Shown here: piece by piece, positions 8,394 to 16,233 of the stretch | Layout of the letters: the number at the start of each line of letters is the position of its first letter | Position numbering within the stretch: position 1 is the stretch's first letter | Source of the DNA: Bauldia sp965232525 | GTDB taxonomy: Bacteria; Pseudomonadota; Alphaproteobacteria; Rhizobiales; Kaistiaceae | Length of the DNA: 64,000 nucleotides | Direction of reading: 5' to 3' | Assembly (NCBI RefSeq): GCF_965232525.1 | Contig: NZ_OZ246980.1 | Span: forward strand, 434,001-498,000 | The notes under the pieces: generated by a model | What the model saw: only the letters and a program-made list of their open reading frames with translations | Database searches by the model: none | What the model was told of the DNA's origin: nothing | Made by a program: the position numbers and the translations under genes

Positions 8394-8891
8394 CTACTCC
8401 GTCGTCTGGAGGAAGTCGCGAATCTTCTTGGTCAATTCCGCCTTGCCGGGGCGCAGCATGCCCCAGGCGACGCCCCCCACCATCCGGTCAAGCTCCCGTT
8501 GACGGCGCATCAGCATGTCCACGAACCGGTCGACGAGGTCCGGTGACATCCACAACACGTTGGCCAGGGCCGACTTGTCGACTTCGAGCACACTCAGCGT
8601 TTCGGTTGCCGTCACTGTTGCGTTACGGGGCTCGCCCGTCAGCAGCGACATCTCGCCGACGATGCTTCCCTTCTCCAGCACCGCCACGGCTCCGGTTTCG
8701 TCCCTCACCGTGACATCCGCCTTACCGTCGACGACGACAAACATCGAATGCCCCGGACCGTCCTCCTGGATAAGGCTCTCGCCGGGCGCCAAAGACACGA
8801 TGCGCGCATGATCTGAGAGGATTTTCATTTCGGCATCGTCGAGCACGTCGGCGAAAAACGGAGTCGCCTTGATCACATCGTAAGCGTTCAT
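8394..8891 (-). CDS. Stand-alone cyclic-nucleotide-binding domain protein
   Basis: A 165-residue protein consisting of one Crp-type beta-barrel domain: AGPG-like turn LAPGESLIQEDGPGHSMF, then the phosphate-binding cassette GEMSLLTGEPRNATV (residues 79-93). There is no C-terminal helix-turn-helix; the last ~55 residues are helical (DRFVDMLMRRQRELDRM). It therefore probably works as a regulatory subunit or an effector-binding adaptor rather than as a transcription factor. The ligand is not deducible. Convergent with the GST gene and divergent from the Dabb gene. Confidence 0.85.
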   Translation of the reverse strand: MNAYDVIKATPFFADVLDDAEMKILSDHARIVSLAPGESLIQEDGPGHSMFVVVDGKADVTVRDETGAVAVLEKGSIVGEMSLLTGEPRNATVTATETLSVLEVDKSALANVLWMSPDLVDRFVDMLMRRQRELDRMVGGVAWGMLRPGKAELTKKIRDFLQTTE

Positions 8892-9019
8892 TGAAGTCGA
8901 TCCTTGCTGCCCCGGTCAGTCAGTGCCACTGTCCTGCCCCGCGCCGGCAGCGTCAAGCGCCAGCGGCGTCCCGCACCACGATTTGCCGACGACCGCCGTC
9001 ATCGAGATAAGGAGACATT

Positions 9020-9310
9020 ATGATCCGCCACACCGTCGTCTTCCGCCTAAAACACCCGGTCGGTTCTGCGGAAGAGAAAGCCTTTCACGACGCAGCGAAA
9101 GCGCTCGCGGCGATTCCCGGTGTCGAGGCCTTCGAACTCCTGCGCGAGGTCAGCCCTAAGAACGATTTCAGTTACGGCATTTCAATGGAGTTCGCCGACC
9201 AGGCTGCCTATGACGGCTATAATACTCACCCCGACCACGTCACATTTGTGCGCGACCGATGGATGAACGAAGTCGACGACTTTCTCGAGGTCGACTACGC
9301 GCCGATGTAG
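9020..9310 (+). CDS. Stress-responsive A/B-barrel (Dabb) domain protein
   Basis: A 96-residue protein matching the Dabb fold: IRHTVVFRLKHPVGSAEE at the N-terminus, YGISMEFADQAAYDGYNTHPDHVTFV in the middle and a DDFLEVDY end. Such dimeric alpha+beta barrels bind small hydrophobic ligands or act in polyketide-type cyclisation; most bacterial members are uncharacterised. An AAGGAGACATT ribosome-binding site directly precedes the ATG. It appears monocistronic. Confidence 0.88.
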   Translation: MIRHTVVFRLKHPVGSAEEKAFHDAAKALAAIPGVEAFELLREVSPKNDFSYGISMEFADQAAYDGYNTHPDHVTFVRDRWMNEVDDFLEVDYAPM

Positions 9311-9326
9311 CGCGCCCCGCGATCCC

Positions 9327-10148
9327 TCATTCCGAACCGCATGTGTTTTCCGGCTTCGTCGAACCGGAACCGGCCTCCTCGATCTCGTTCGTACGCCGCC
9401 AGAATAGATCGTGGAGCGCCGCATTCGGACCCCGGGCAAAATCTGCGCTCCGAACTGCAGCAAGGCGATCCGCGTAATCAGTGATGTCCGGGATGGCACC
9501 GCCGCGGCGGTCTTCCGCTGCGATCTGGCGAAGGCCCTTGCACTGGTGGCACATGCCGGTCTTGGAAACGAGTGCGCAGAGGTTTTCGTAACGATCGCGC
9601 ATCGTCTGCCGGGCTGCTGCGAGACGATGGCGGAACACGGACTCCGACACACCGAGGACCTTGGCCGCCTCGCGCGCGGACATATCCATGACATCGGCCA
9701 GCACCAGTGCCGCCTGCTCATCGGCCGGAAGCGAACGTCCGACGCAGGCGAAGCAATAGGCAACGTGTTCGCGAACCTCGAAGGAAAAGTCAGGCGCGGC
9801 AAAAACCGACAGGACCTCCTGCTGGTAGGATTCGTCGGCAGCGGCCAGGTTCGCATAGGCGATCTGGGCTTCGGGTCGCCAGCGCTTGGCCTTGCGCAAG
9901 TGATCGACGGCGAGTCGCGTCGCGATTGTGGTGAGCCACGTCGCGAAGGCCGACTCGCGGCGAAAGCTAGCGTAGGATGCCCACGCCTTGCCAAGTGCCT
10001 CCTGGACGATGTCCTCGCTATCTTCCGGGTGGCCGACCATTCGTCGGACGGTTGCCCGCACCACCGGCAGCGCCGCCGCGACTTCACGCTCGAAGGCGGC
10101 ACGGTCGCCGCCTTCGCTGGTCTTGCGTTCCTTGGCGTGCGTGCTCAT
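9327..10148 (-). CDS. ECF-type RNA polymerase sigma factor with Cys-containing C-terminal extension
   Basis: A 273-residue protein. Sigma region 2 covers about residues 25-100 (DSEDIVQEALGKAWASYASF, then ATWLTTIATRLAVDHLRK). Region 4 follows at about 140-190 (LPADEQAALVLADVMDMSAREAAKVLGVSESVFRHRLAAAR). After region 4 there are about 80 extra residues starting TGMCHQCKGLRQIA, with a CxxC pair and a second conserved-looking block PNAALHDLFWRR. ECF factors are usually about 190 residues, so the extension may act as a built-in regulator. The ATG at 10148 overlaps the stop of the upstream GST gene (ATGA). Confidence 0.88.
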   Translation of the reverse strand: MSTHAKERKTSEGGDRAAFEREVAAALPVVRATVRRMVGHPEDSEDIVQEALGKAWASYASFRRESAFATWLTTIATRLAVDHLRKAKRWRPEAQIAYANLAAADESYQQEVLSVFAAPDFSFEVREHVAYCFACVGRSLPADEQAALVLADVMDMSAREAAKVLGVSESVFRHRLAAARQTMRDRYENLCALVSKTGMCHQCKGLRQIAAEDRRGGAIPDITDYADRLAAVRSADFARGPNAALHDLFWRRTNEIEEAGSGSTKPENTCGSE

Positions 10149-10732
10149 GCAGCCTCCAGCGACTTCACGCTCGCGCGTTCGCCCATCCGTTCGAACCACG
10201 CGGCGAGGTTCCGCCGCGACGCAAGCAGGTCCGAGCCCTCAGCAGCCCCGATCTGAAACCGCACCATCGGCAGGACCATCAGATCGGCGATGGAGACCGC
10301 TCCACCGGCAAGATAGTCGCTTTGGCCGGCCAAGTCCTCCAGCACATCCAGTACATGGTCGCGCGGCGCAGGGTCCGGCGCCTGGCCACCTTGCATATGG
10401 GCGAGCGTGTCGCGAACCAGCGGCCCATAGAAATAGTCGACGGCCGACGTCGCGATCTGCCACATTCGCGCGCGGTCGACCGGATCGACCGGCCGCAAAC
10501 CCGGACCGTCAAACGTCTCGTCCAGGTAGACGGCGATCGCCGCCGACTCGTAGAGACGCACGTCGCCATGAACCATCACCGGTATCTTGGCGAACGGATG
10601 CAGCGCCCGATGATTTGGCGATCCAAACTCGACCGGCGCCAGCGAATAAGGCGCGCCCTTCTCGACAGCGGCAAGTATGGCGGTCTGGGTGTAGGTGCTC
10701 GGCGGGAAGCCATAGATTTCAACGGTGCTCAT
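10145..10732 (-). CDS. Glutathione S-transferase family protein, coupled to ECF sigma
   Basis: A 195-residue protein: thioredoxin-like N-domain with EIYGFPPSTYTQTA (Ser/Tyr near the GSH thiol site), HPFAKIPVMV (cis-Pro) and YESAAIAVYLDE, followed by a helical C-domain with YLAGGAVSIADLMVLPM. GGAGA lies 6 nt before the ATG at 10732. Its TGA overlaps the ATG of the ECF sigma gene, so the two are translationally coupled. This suggests that the sigma factor responds to an electrophile or oxidant that the transferase handles. Confidence 0.9.
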   Translation of the reverse strand: MSTVEIYGFPPSTYTQTAILAAVEKGAPYSLAPVEFGSPNHRALHPFAKIPVMVHGDVRLYESAAIAVYLDETFDGPGLRPVDPVDRARMWQIATSAVDYFYGPLVRDTLAHMQGGQAPDPAPRDHVLDVLEDLAGQSDYLAGGAVSIADLMVLPMVRFQIGAAEGSDLLASRRNLAAWFERMGERASVKSLEAA

Positions 10733-10768
10733 AATGGGTCTCCGGGGTTCAAGGTGTTGACCCTTAAT

Positions 10769-10797
10769 TAGACGCACGCGACCCGAGATTCCGCCAA
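10769..10797 (-). promoter_or_regulatory. Candidate promoter of the GST-ECF sigma operon
   Basis: On the minus strand TTGGCG (10797-10792) is separated by 17 bp from CGTCTA (10774-10769), 36 bp before the GST start. A CGTC-type -10 element is common in ECF-dependent promoters, so autoregulation is possible. The match is short and unconfirmed. Confidence 0.35.
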
Positions 10798-10819
10798 TCT
10801 ATTGAAATATATAAGCTTA

Positions 10820-12058
10820 TCAGAACCGGCCACTGAGGTGCCGGGCGCGACGCAGGGCCGGAAACCAGATCATCCACAGGACGGCGACGGCGACCGTTCC
10901 CACCCCGCCGACCACCACGGCGGGAACGACGCCGATCAGCGCCGCCATCGATCCGGCCCGGAATTCACCGAGCTCGTTGCTGGCCCCAATGAACACCATG
11001 TTGACCGCGTTCACCCGGCCGCGCACCGCATCGGGGGTCCAGAGCTGGATCAGCGTCTCGCGGACATAAACGCTGACCATGTCGAACGCACCGGCGAGCG
11101 CCAGCGCGACCACCGACAACCAGACCGCCGTAGACAGTCCGAAGATCAGATTGGCGAGTCCGAAGAGAGCGACGCAGACAAACATGATCAGCCCGGCATG
11201 ATCGCGCAGCGGCCGGACCGCCAGATAGGCCGCGACGACGACGGCACCCATACCCGGAGCCGCTCGCAGCAGCCCCAATCCCCAGGGACCGACCTCGAGG
11301 ATGTCGCGCGCGAACGCCGGAAGTAACGCCACCGCCCCGCCGAGCAGAACCGCGAACAGGTCCATGGAGATGGCGCCCAGCACGATCTTCTCGCGCCAGA
11401 TGTAACGAAACCCCGCGACGATAGTTGACCAGTTAGCCGGCTCGCTCAGCGTCTTTTGCGGCGGGCGCGGCACAAAGACAATGAGCAGGGCGGAGATGCC
11501 GAACAGAAATAGCGCAGTCCCATAAGCGATGTCGGGACCGACACCGTAGAGCAGGCCGCCGGCGACAGGCCCGAGGATCACCGCCACTTGCCATGAGGAC
11601 GCACTCAGCGCGATGGCGCTGGCCAGTGCCTCGGGCGGAACGAGATTGGGGATGAGGGACTGCGATGCCGGGTTCATGAAGGCGCGCGCAACACCGAAGA
11701 CCGCCAGGGTCGCGAAGATGGCGGACACGGTGACCGTTTCGGAGACGACGAGATAGAGAAGGATCCCCGCCGATGCGGCTTCCGCGATCTGGCAGATCAG
11801 GACGATCAGGCGCCGGCTGAACCGATCCGATGCCGCGCCGGTGACCAGCACCAGCAAAAGCGCGGGCGCGAACTGCACCAGCCCGACCAGGCCGAGGTCG
11901 AACGGATCGCGGGTCAGGTCATAGACCTGCCAGCCAACTGCGACGCTGACCATCTGGGTGGCGAACGTAGTACAGAGCCGCGACACCCAGAACAGCGCGA
12001 AGCCGCGATGCTGAAGAGCACCCCACGCAGGTTGGGGCGCCGCGTGATCGTCGATCAT
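10820..12058 (-). CDS. MFS transporter, EntS/MFS_3-type exporter
   Basis: A 412-residue integral membrane protein with about 12 hydrophobic helices. It begins with the family-like HRGFALFWVSRLCTTFATQMVSVAVGWQVYDLT, then GAASDRFSRRLIVL between helices 2 and 3 (the MFS motif A region), and AFMNPASQSLIPNLVPPEALASAIAL. This set resembles EntS-type exporters of siderophores or small molecules. The substrate is unknown and no siderophore genes are visible nearby. Confidence 0.85.
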   Translation of the reverse strand: MIDDHAAPQPAWGALQHRGFALFWVSRLCTTFATQMVSVAVGWQVYDLTRDPFDLGLVGLVQFAPALLLVLVTGAASDRFSRRLIVLICQIAEAASAGILLYLVVSETVTVSAIFATLAVFGVARAFMNPASQSLIPNLVPPEALASAIALSASSWQVAVILGPVAGGLLYGVGPDIAYGTALFLFGISALLIVFVPRPPQKTLSEPANWSTIVAGFRYIWREKIVLGAISMDLFAVLLGGAVALLPAFARDILEVGPWGLGLLRAAPGMGAVVVAAYLAVRPLRDHAGLIMFVCVALFGLANLIFGLSTAVWLSVVALALAGAFDMVSVYVRETLIQLWTPDAVRGRVNAVNMVFIGASNELGEFRAGSMAALIGVVPAVVVGGVGTVAVAVLWMIWFPALRRARHLSGRF

Positions 12059-12145
12059 GGGAGTCGGCTTTTGGTCGGAGGCAGGAGTGACCTGCCTACG
12101 CCATCGCCGCCGAAGTTGGAAGCGCCGGGAAAAACCTCAGCCGGA

Positions 12146-12439
12146 TTAGCCGCCGGCGCGCGCCGCCGCTGCCGCCCGGAACTCGGCCGCCTTCGCCGCC
12201 GCCTGGCTCTCCGGAACGAGGACATAGCCGCGGTGCGCCATGCACAACTGATTCACCTGTCCGCGATCCGAGCACGATGCCTTGTCCGCCTCGAATTGCT
12301 GCGCCAGCGCCGGATTATCGCGACCCGATTGGCCATCGGTCCGGACCCAGATGCCTCTGTCGCTGCCCGACCCCCCGCCGCCCAGGCTCGCACAGCCGGC
12401 GACCACGCCCGCGGCCGCTATAACCAGAACTCTTCGCAC
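12146..12439 (-). CDS. Small lipoprotein, function unknown
   Basis: A 97-residue protein with a lipoprotein signal peptide: basic MRR, hydrophobic VLVIAAAGVVAG and the lipobox VAGC, so Cys16 would be the lipidated residue. A glycine/serine linker follows, then a short domain with two cysteines (KASCSDRGQVNQLCMAHRGYVLV) that may form a disulfide. No family was recognised. Flanked by the MFS gene and the fucosyltransferase-like gene on the same strand with 70-90 bp gaps. Confidence 0.75.
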   Translation of the reverse strand: MRRVLVIAAAGVVAGCASLGGGGSGSDRGIWVRTDGQSGRDNPALAQQFEADKASCSDRGQVNQLCMAHRGYVLVPESQAAAKAAEFRAAAAARAGG

Positions 12440-12509
12440 CGAATCATCCTTCTCCTACCCCACGGCAGGCACTAAACACCGGCTAAAACGGCAAAACGGC
12501 GGCAGTTGA

Positions 12510-13808
12510 TTATCGTCGATTCCGGCGCAGCATCGATTTGAGCCGGTATTGGCCCAGCCAAGGCGCCTTCCTGATTTCCTGTCGCAGCGATCCAATACCG
12601 GCGGGTCGAAGCTTGGCAATCTCGTTCTTCACGGCAAGTGCTCGTTTCGGGTCAACCTTTCTCGCCCAGCGCGTATAGAGCTGCGCCAGTAAAACATCGT
12701 TCTCGATTCCGTGAGACAGAGCCTCCTCGGCCGCGTCGATGGCCCGCGCCTTTCGCCCCGCTCGCCAGAGGCAGAGCGGATAGAGGGGGCGCAGCATCCG
12801 CTCATACACCCAGTCATTACCGACCCGCTCCATCACCGGTTTCAGCAGCCGCAGCGCCTGTTTGGCGTGGCCGGAGAGCAGCAGGTTCGTAGCGGTGACG
12901 ATGTAAGATACGTCACCCGCGTAGGTGATGAAGTCCTTCCGCCATGACCGCCATTCCTCTAAAATCTCGTCGCTTGAGAAGATGCTCTCCAGCGACCGCA
13001 ACGGCTTGGCGTGAAAGATGCTCGGTGCGCGAGAGAAAGAGGACGCGGGCGGCGCGAAGATCTCGTCGCATTGTCCCATCATCGCCATGTCGGCAAATGC
13101 CGCCTGAACGCCCGTCAGGCGCGATCCGGCAAAGACATCCCAAGATGGCATGATCTTGGGGGATGCCTCCGTCAGCCCTGTCGCCGCATCGCGATCATTG
13201 GTGAAGAGAACAATCGCATCGAAACGAGGGGCGAAAACCTCTATTGCCCGCCGATAATGGTCGATCGGCAGATACCGGTAGCCATAGCGTTCGATCCTGG
13301 CGAGCGGGCCGCCAACGTCACCGAGACGCAGGTGGATTGCCATCGTCCGGGCGTCGCCAAATCGTGAAGCGAAGGCATCCGCCGCCGCGTCGGTCGCCTC
13401 TACGACGGGTGTTGCAAATCGGATTTGCTTGTGGACCGTTGCGGCTTCGCGCTCCACAATCTCTTCCGACTCGTCGCCGAATCGCGGAAGCCCGACATAG
13501 TCGAGGAAGACGTCGTTCTCGCGGAACGTTTGACTCGCTTGCGCCGCTGCAAAAGTCGCGCTTCCGATCTCACGGTCGTCGAGCATGGCTTCTCGATCGC
13601 GATCGCGGACGCTGCCGATGTGAAAAGCTGCCGCGAATTCGGGTGCAAAGACATCGTCGACGCGGCCACTCGCACCGGTGTGCTGGGTCGGCATTGCCGG
13701 CCAGTGGAACCGGAAGTCCGTGCCGAGCCGTTCAGCGACCCGCATTGCTCCGACCAATCCGATGAGCCTGCTGCCAAGACCGTCGGATCTTTGGAAATAG
13801 ACTGTCAT
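12510..13808 (-). CDS. Fucosyltransferase-like (GT-B, HxRxGD-type) protein with helical C-terminus
   Basis: A 432-residue protein. The N-terminus DGLGSRLIGLVGAMRVAERLG resembles the donor-fold start of alpha-1,2/1,6- and O-fucosyltransferases (GxGNRL type). IHLRLGDV around residue 160 parallels the HxRxGD motif that contacts GDP-fucose in those enzymes. VLFTNDRDA follows the same family pattern. The last ~130 residues are helical (NLLLSGHAKQALRLLKPVMERVG, RAIDAAEEAL) and TPR-like. A role in decorating a surface glycan is inferred; the assignment rests on short motifs and could be an unrelated GT-B protein. Confidence 0.5.
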   Translation of the reverse strand: MTVYFQRSDGLGSRLIGLVGAMRVAERLGTDFRFHWPAMPTQHTGASGRVDDVFAPEFAAAFHIGSVRDRDREAMLDDREIGSATFAAAQASQTFRENDVFLDYVGLPRFGDESEEIVEREAATVHKQIRFATPVVEATDAAADAFASRFGDARTMAIHLRLGDVGGPLARIERYGYRYLPIDHYRRAIEVFAPRFDAIVLFTNDRDAATGLTEASPKIMPSWDVFAGSRLTGVQAAFADMAMMGQCDEIFAPPASSFSRAPSIFHAKPLRSLESIFSSDEILEEWRSWRKDFITYAGDVSYIVTATNLLLSGHAKQALRLLKPVMERVGNDWVYERMLRPLYPLCLWRAGRKARAIDAAEEALSHGIENDVLLAQLYTRWARKVDPKRALAVKNEIAKLRPAGIGSLRQEIRKAPWLGQYRLKSMLRRNRR

Positions 13809-13994
13809 TGGTCGCTTCGGGAAACGTTGGCCGAGCCGGGAGCCGCTGGTTAGACGCTCGCTGGGGCAGGGTCAACGCCGGCGGAAAGAGGATCGGTCAT
13901 GAATGACCACCTTGTACCGGGCAGACACGTTGGCGATCGCCATGCCGAAACCCGTGGCCGACCGGACAGCGTTGGTCGATCTGCAGAACGGTGA

Positions 13995-14023
13995 TTGTTG
14001 CTCCGCGTCGCCTGGGGTATGAA
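13995..14023 (+). promoter_or_regulatory. Sigma70-type promoter of tRNA-Arg
   Basis: TTGTTG (13995-14000) and TATGAA (14018-14023) are separated by exactly 17 bp, and the mature tRNA begins 10 bp after the -10 element. Spacing and position are ideal for a housekeeping promoter. Confidence 0.7.
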
Positions 14024-14032
14024 GGCGCGAAC

Positions 14033-14109
<77 letters not shown>

Positions 14110-14367
14110 AAACTCTCAAATGTAACAATAACTTATAGGGCACCCGTTGGCGGCGCCTTGACCCACCGCGCTCACAGCAGAGCGCATGATAGGCGAAAGA
14201 CGACCGAGGGCGAGCGTCCGCGGGCCATCCCAAGCGTCCGAAGATTGCTCATTGGCGGACATTGGAAGCGGTGGCGGCGAGGGTCTGTGAGTGACCCATC
14301 ACGGCCTTATGCACGACAGCACAAGCGAAGATATGGTTCCACAACAGAGCAGAAATTGTATCAGAGG

Positions 14368-15468
14368 CTAATGCCTAATCGCCCTGATGAATTCGGCTTC
14401 GAAATCCTTAGGGCCCACATGCATGCAGACATTGATGTTCGGCGCGCTAGGAGAACTGACCAAGCTTCCGCCGGCCTCGGGATCAATTACTTGGCGTGCC
14501 TCGCCGCGCCAGTTTACGAGAGGGAGCGCTGTTTGTTGGCTGTTTTTTGGTTCCGTATCAACGGTGTCAGCGACCACTGTCAGCCTGCGTGTTTCCATCT
14601 CGCAAAGCGATTCATTCTGGCTGACCACCGCAGCAAGAGGATCCCACTGATAATATTCGCCGATTGACTGTCGGCCTTGGATGTTCGCGTAAACAGCCGA
14701 AAGAAACTTCGCCGATGGGCTATCCGTCGCTTGGACACGTTCAATGAACGAGCTCGTAAGGGGCACTGACTCGTTGGCGTCTAGCGGTACAATTGTCACC
14801 GGAACGCCACTTTCAAAGACTTTTTGGACAGAGACCGGGTCAATATAGAAATTCCACTCGGCGGACGTGTTTGGATTGTCTTCTGTGAATCCCGGCACCT
14901 GAACGTTGCCAGGAACATCTACCGCACCTCCCATTGCGACGATCTTTAGAATTTTCGTCGCAAGCTGGGGATGTGCGTCCAAAAACCTAGCAAGATTTGT
15001 CATCGGCCCCAGAGACAGTATTGCAACCGGCGCATCTGCGTCTTCGAGAACGCGGGCCAGCAAACCGATTGCGGTTTGTTGAGCGTCGAACTCAGAAGTC
15101 GGCGGTAGCAAAGCTGAAAGTCCCAAGACTTCATCGCTAGCGTCACGCCATTCGACGGGGTAGCTGTTGAAGCCATCCGCTGGCGAAACTGAACCGCACG
15201 CAACCGGAATGCCCTCGCCATGCTTGGCCAGCGCCGCCAGCCGCGCTGCATTTTCGCCCGCAATCGGACACCGCGATAGTCCACTTCCGTTGACCGTGAT
15301 GGCAGAAACCAGCGTATTGTCATTTTCCAGCATGTAAAGAATAGCCGTCCAATCGTCTATTCCCATGTCCGTATCGATAATCCATGGAGCGTCGCTTTGC
15401 GCCGAACGTACAGTCGAAGCCAATATCCCAAAGATGAGCAAAACAAGAACTGCTCGGCGTCTAGACAT
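14368..15468 (-). CDS. Secreted inosine/uridine-preferring nucleoside hydrolase-like protein
   Basis: A 366-residue protein: signal peptide MSRRRAVLVLLIFGILAS, then the calcium/ribose-binding start IDTDMGIDD (residues 31-39; the family usually has DTDxGxDD with Pro at the variable position), VAILSLGPMTNLA, and WNFYIDPVSVQKVFESGVPVTIVPLD near the C-terminal active-site loop. Nucleoside hydrolases cleave the N-glycosidic bond of nucleosides to base and ribose; a periplasmic location would serve scavenging. Codon use is less GC-biased than in neighbours. The start is uncertain: ATGs at 15486 and 15513 are also in frame, and none has a strong ribosome-binding site. Confidence 0.82.
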   Translation of the reverse strand: MSRRRAVLVLLIFGILASTVRSAQSDAPWIIDTDMGIDDWTAILYMLENDNTLVSAITVNGSGLSRCPIAGENAARLAALAKHGEGIPVACGSVSPADGFNSYPVEWRDASDEVLGLSALLPPTSEFDAQQTAIGLLARVLEDADAPVAILSLGPMTNLARFLDAHPQLATKILKIVAMGGAVDVPGNVQVPGFTEDNPNTSAEWNFYIDPVSVQKVFESGVPVTIVPLDANESVPLTSSFIERVQATDSPSAKFLSAVYANIQGRQSIGEYYQWDPLAAVVSQNESLCEMETRRLTVVADTVDTEPKNSQQTALPLVNWRGEARQVIDPEAGGSLVSSPSAPNINVCMHVGPKDFEAEFIRAIRH

Positions 15469-15683
15469 CGGGCCGGGGATTCCCATGCGAAGCTCTGCCA
15501 CGCGGTCGAGCATGCACAGACGGGTATGCTGTGCAACCCATTCGCGGAAAGCGAGTCCGAGCGGGCACGAAGTCGCCTTCCCATGTCGAACCAAGATATT
15601 AGCGACTCCCGCATGAGCACAATCGGTGCTTACGTGGCAAAACCGCGTAAGCAGCTGGGTAGCGTCTGTACGCATGTCTGCGC

Positions 15684-15962
15684 CTATGGCGATGCTGGTT
15701 TTCTCGAGGTGAACTCCGGCAAGATGCCGTTTCGGCGATCGACAAGCAGGATCGCATCCGCCAACGGTTCGGCGGTCGTGCGCATTCCGATATGCAACGA
15801 AAACCGGTTGTGATTGCAGGCGTCTCTTTCGACCCGCCCGTCACCGGTCCGCGCAAGAGGTGTCGGCTCGGACGCGACCGCCACCATCGTCCCGGACGTG
15901 TCGAACGCCGCGGCCTTGCAAACCGAAGATCCCGCATCCAATCCGATGAAAAGCTCCGTCAC
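15684..15962 (-). pseudogene. N-terminal stub of an FGGY-family carbohydrate kinase
   Basis: A GTG at 15962 preceded by GGAGGAAGGG opens a frame reading ELFIGLDAGSSVCKAAAFD, then PLARTGDGRVERDA. That is the first ~50 residues of FGGY sugar kinases (ATP-binding DxGT/S start and the G.G.VE.D block). After residue ~50 the reading diverges into sequence unlike the family and stops at 15684, whereas intact enzymes have about 500 residues. The gene therefore appears decayed by internal deletion. It may once have acted with the neighbouring nucleoside hydrolase in ribose or pentose use. Confidence 0.6.
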
Positions 15963-16159
15963 CTGGTTTTCCCTTCCTCCAGACCGCGGACCTCGCATGC
16001 GCAAATCGCCGCGGGTCATGCCTCGGCCAAACTCCATACCCATCGCGATTCCGATGTGAAACCGTTACGATCAAGCCATCAACGGGCCGGACGCTGCCGG
16101 CTGCTGCCAGCCCGTCGATTGCGGCGTCGGTCCGGCGTCGACGAGGCCGACTTTCGCGC

Positions 16160-16173
16160 TTGATCCATGTCAA
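16160..16173. promoter_or_regulatory. FNR/FixK box (anaerobox) upstream of ccoG
   Basis: TTGATCCATGTCAA matches the FNR/FixK consensus TTGAT-N4-ATCAA at 9 of 10 defined positions. Its centre is about 67 bp before the ccoG start. It would place ccoGHIS under oxygen-responsive FixK/FNR control, consistent with the fixK gene at 24500. A TATAAG at 16214 could be the -10 element, giving a class-I type arrangement, but it would leave a very short leader. Confidence 0.8.
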
Positions 16174-16233
16174 AGCCGGGGATTCGGCGCTGTCGCACGG
16201 TCGCGGCCGGCGCTATAAGGTTTAGCTGCAGCC

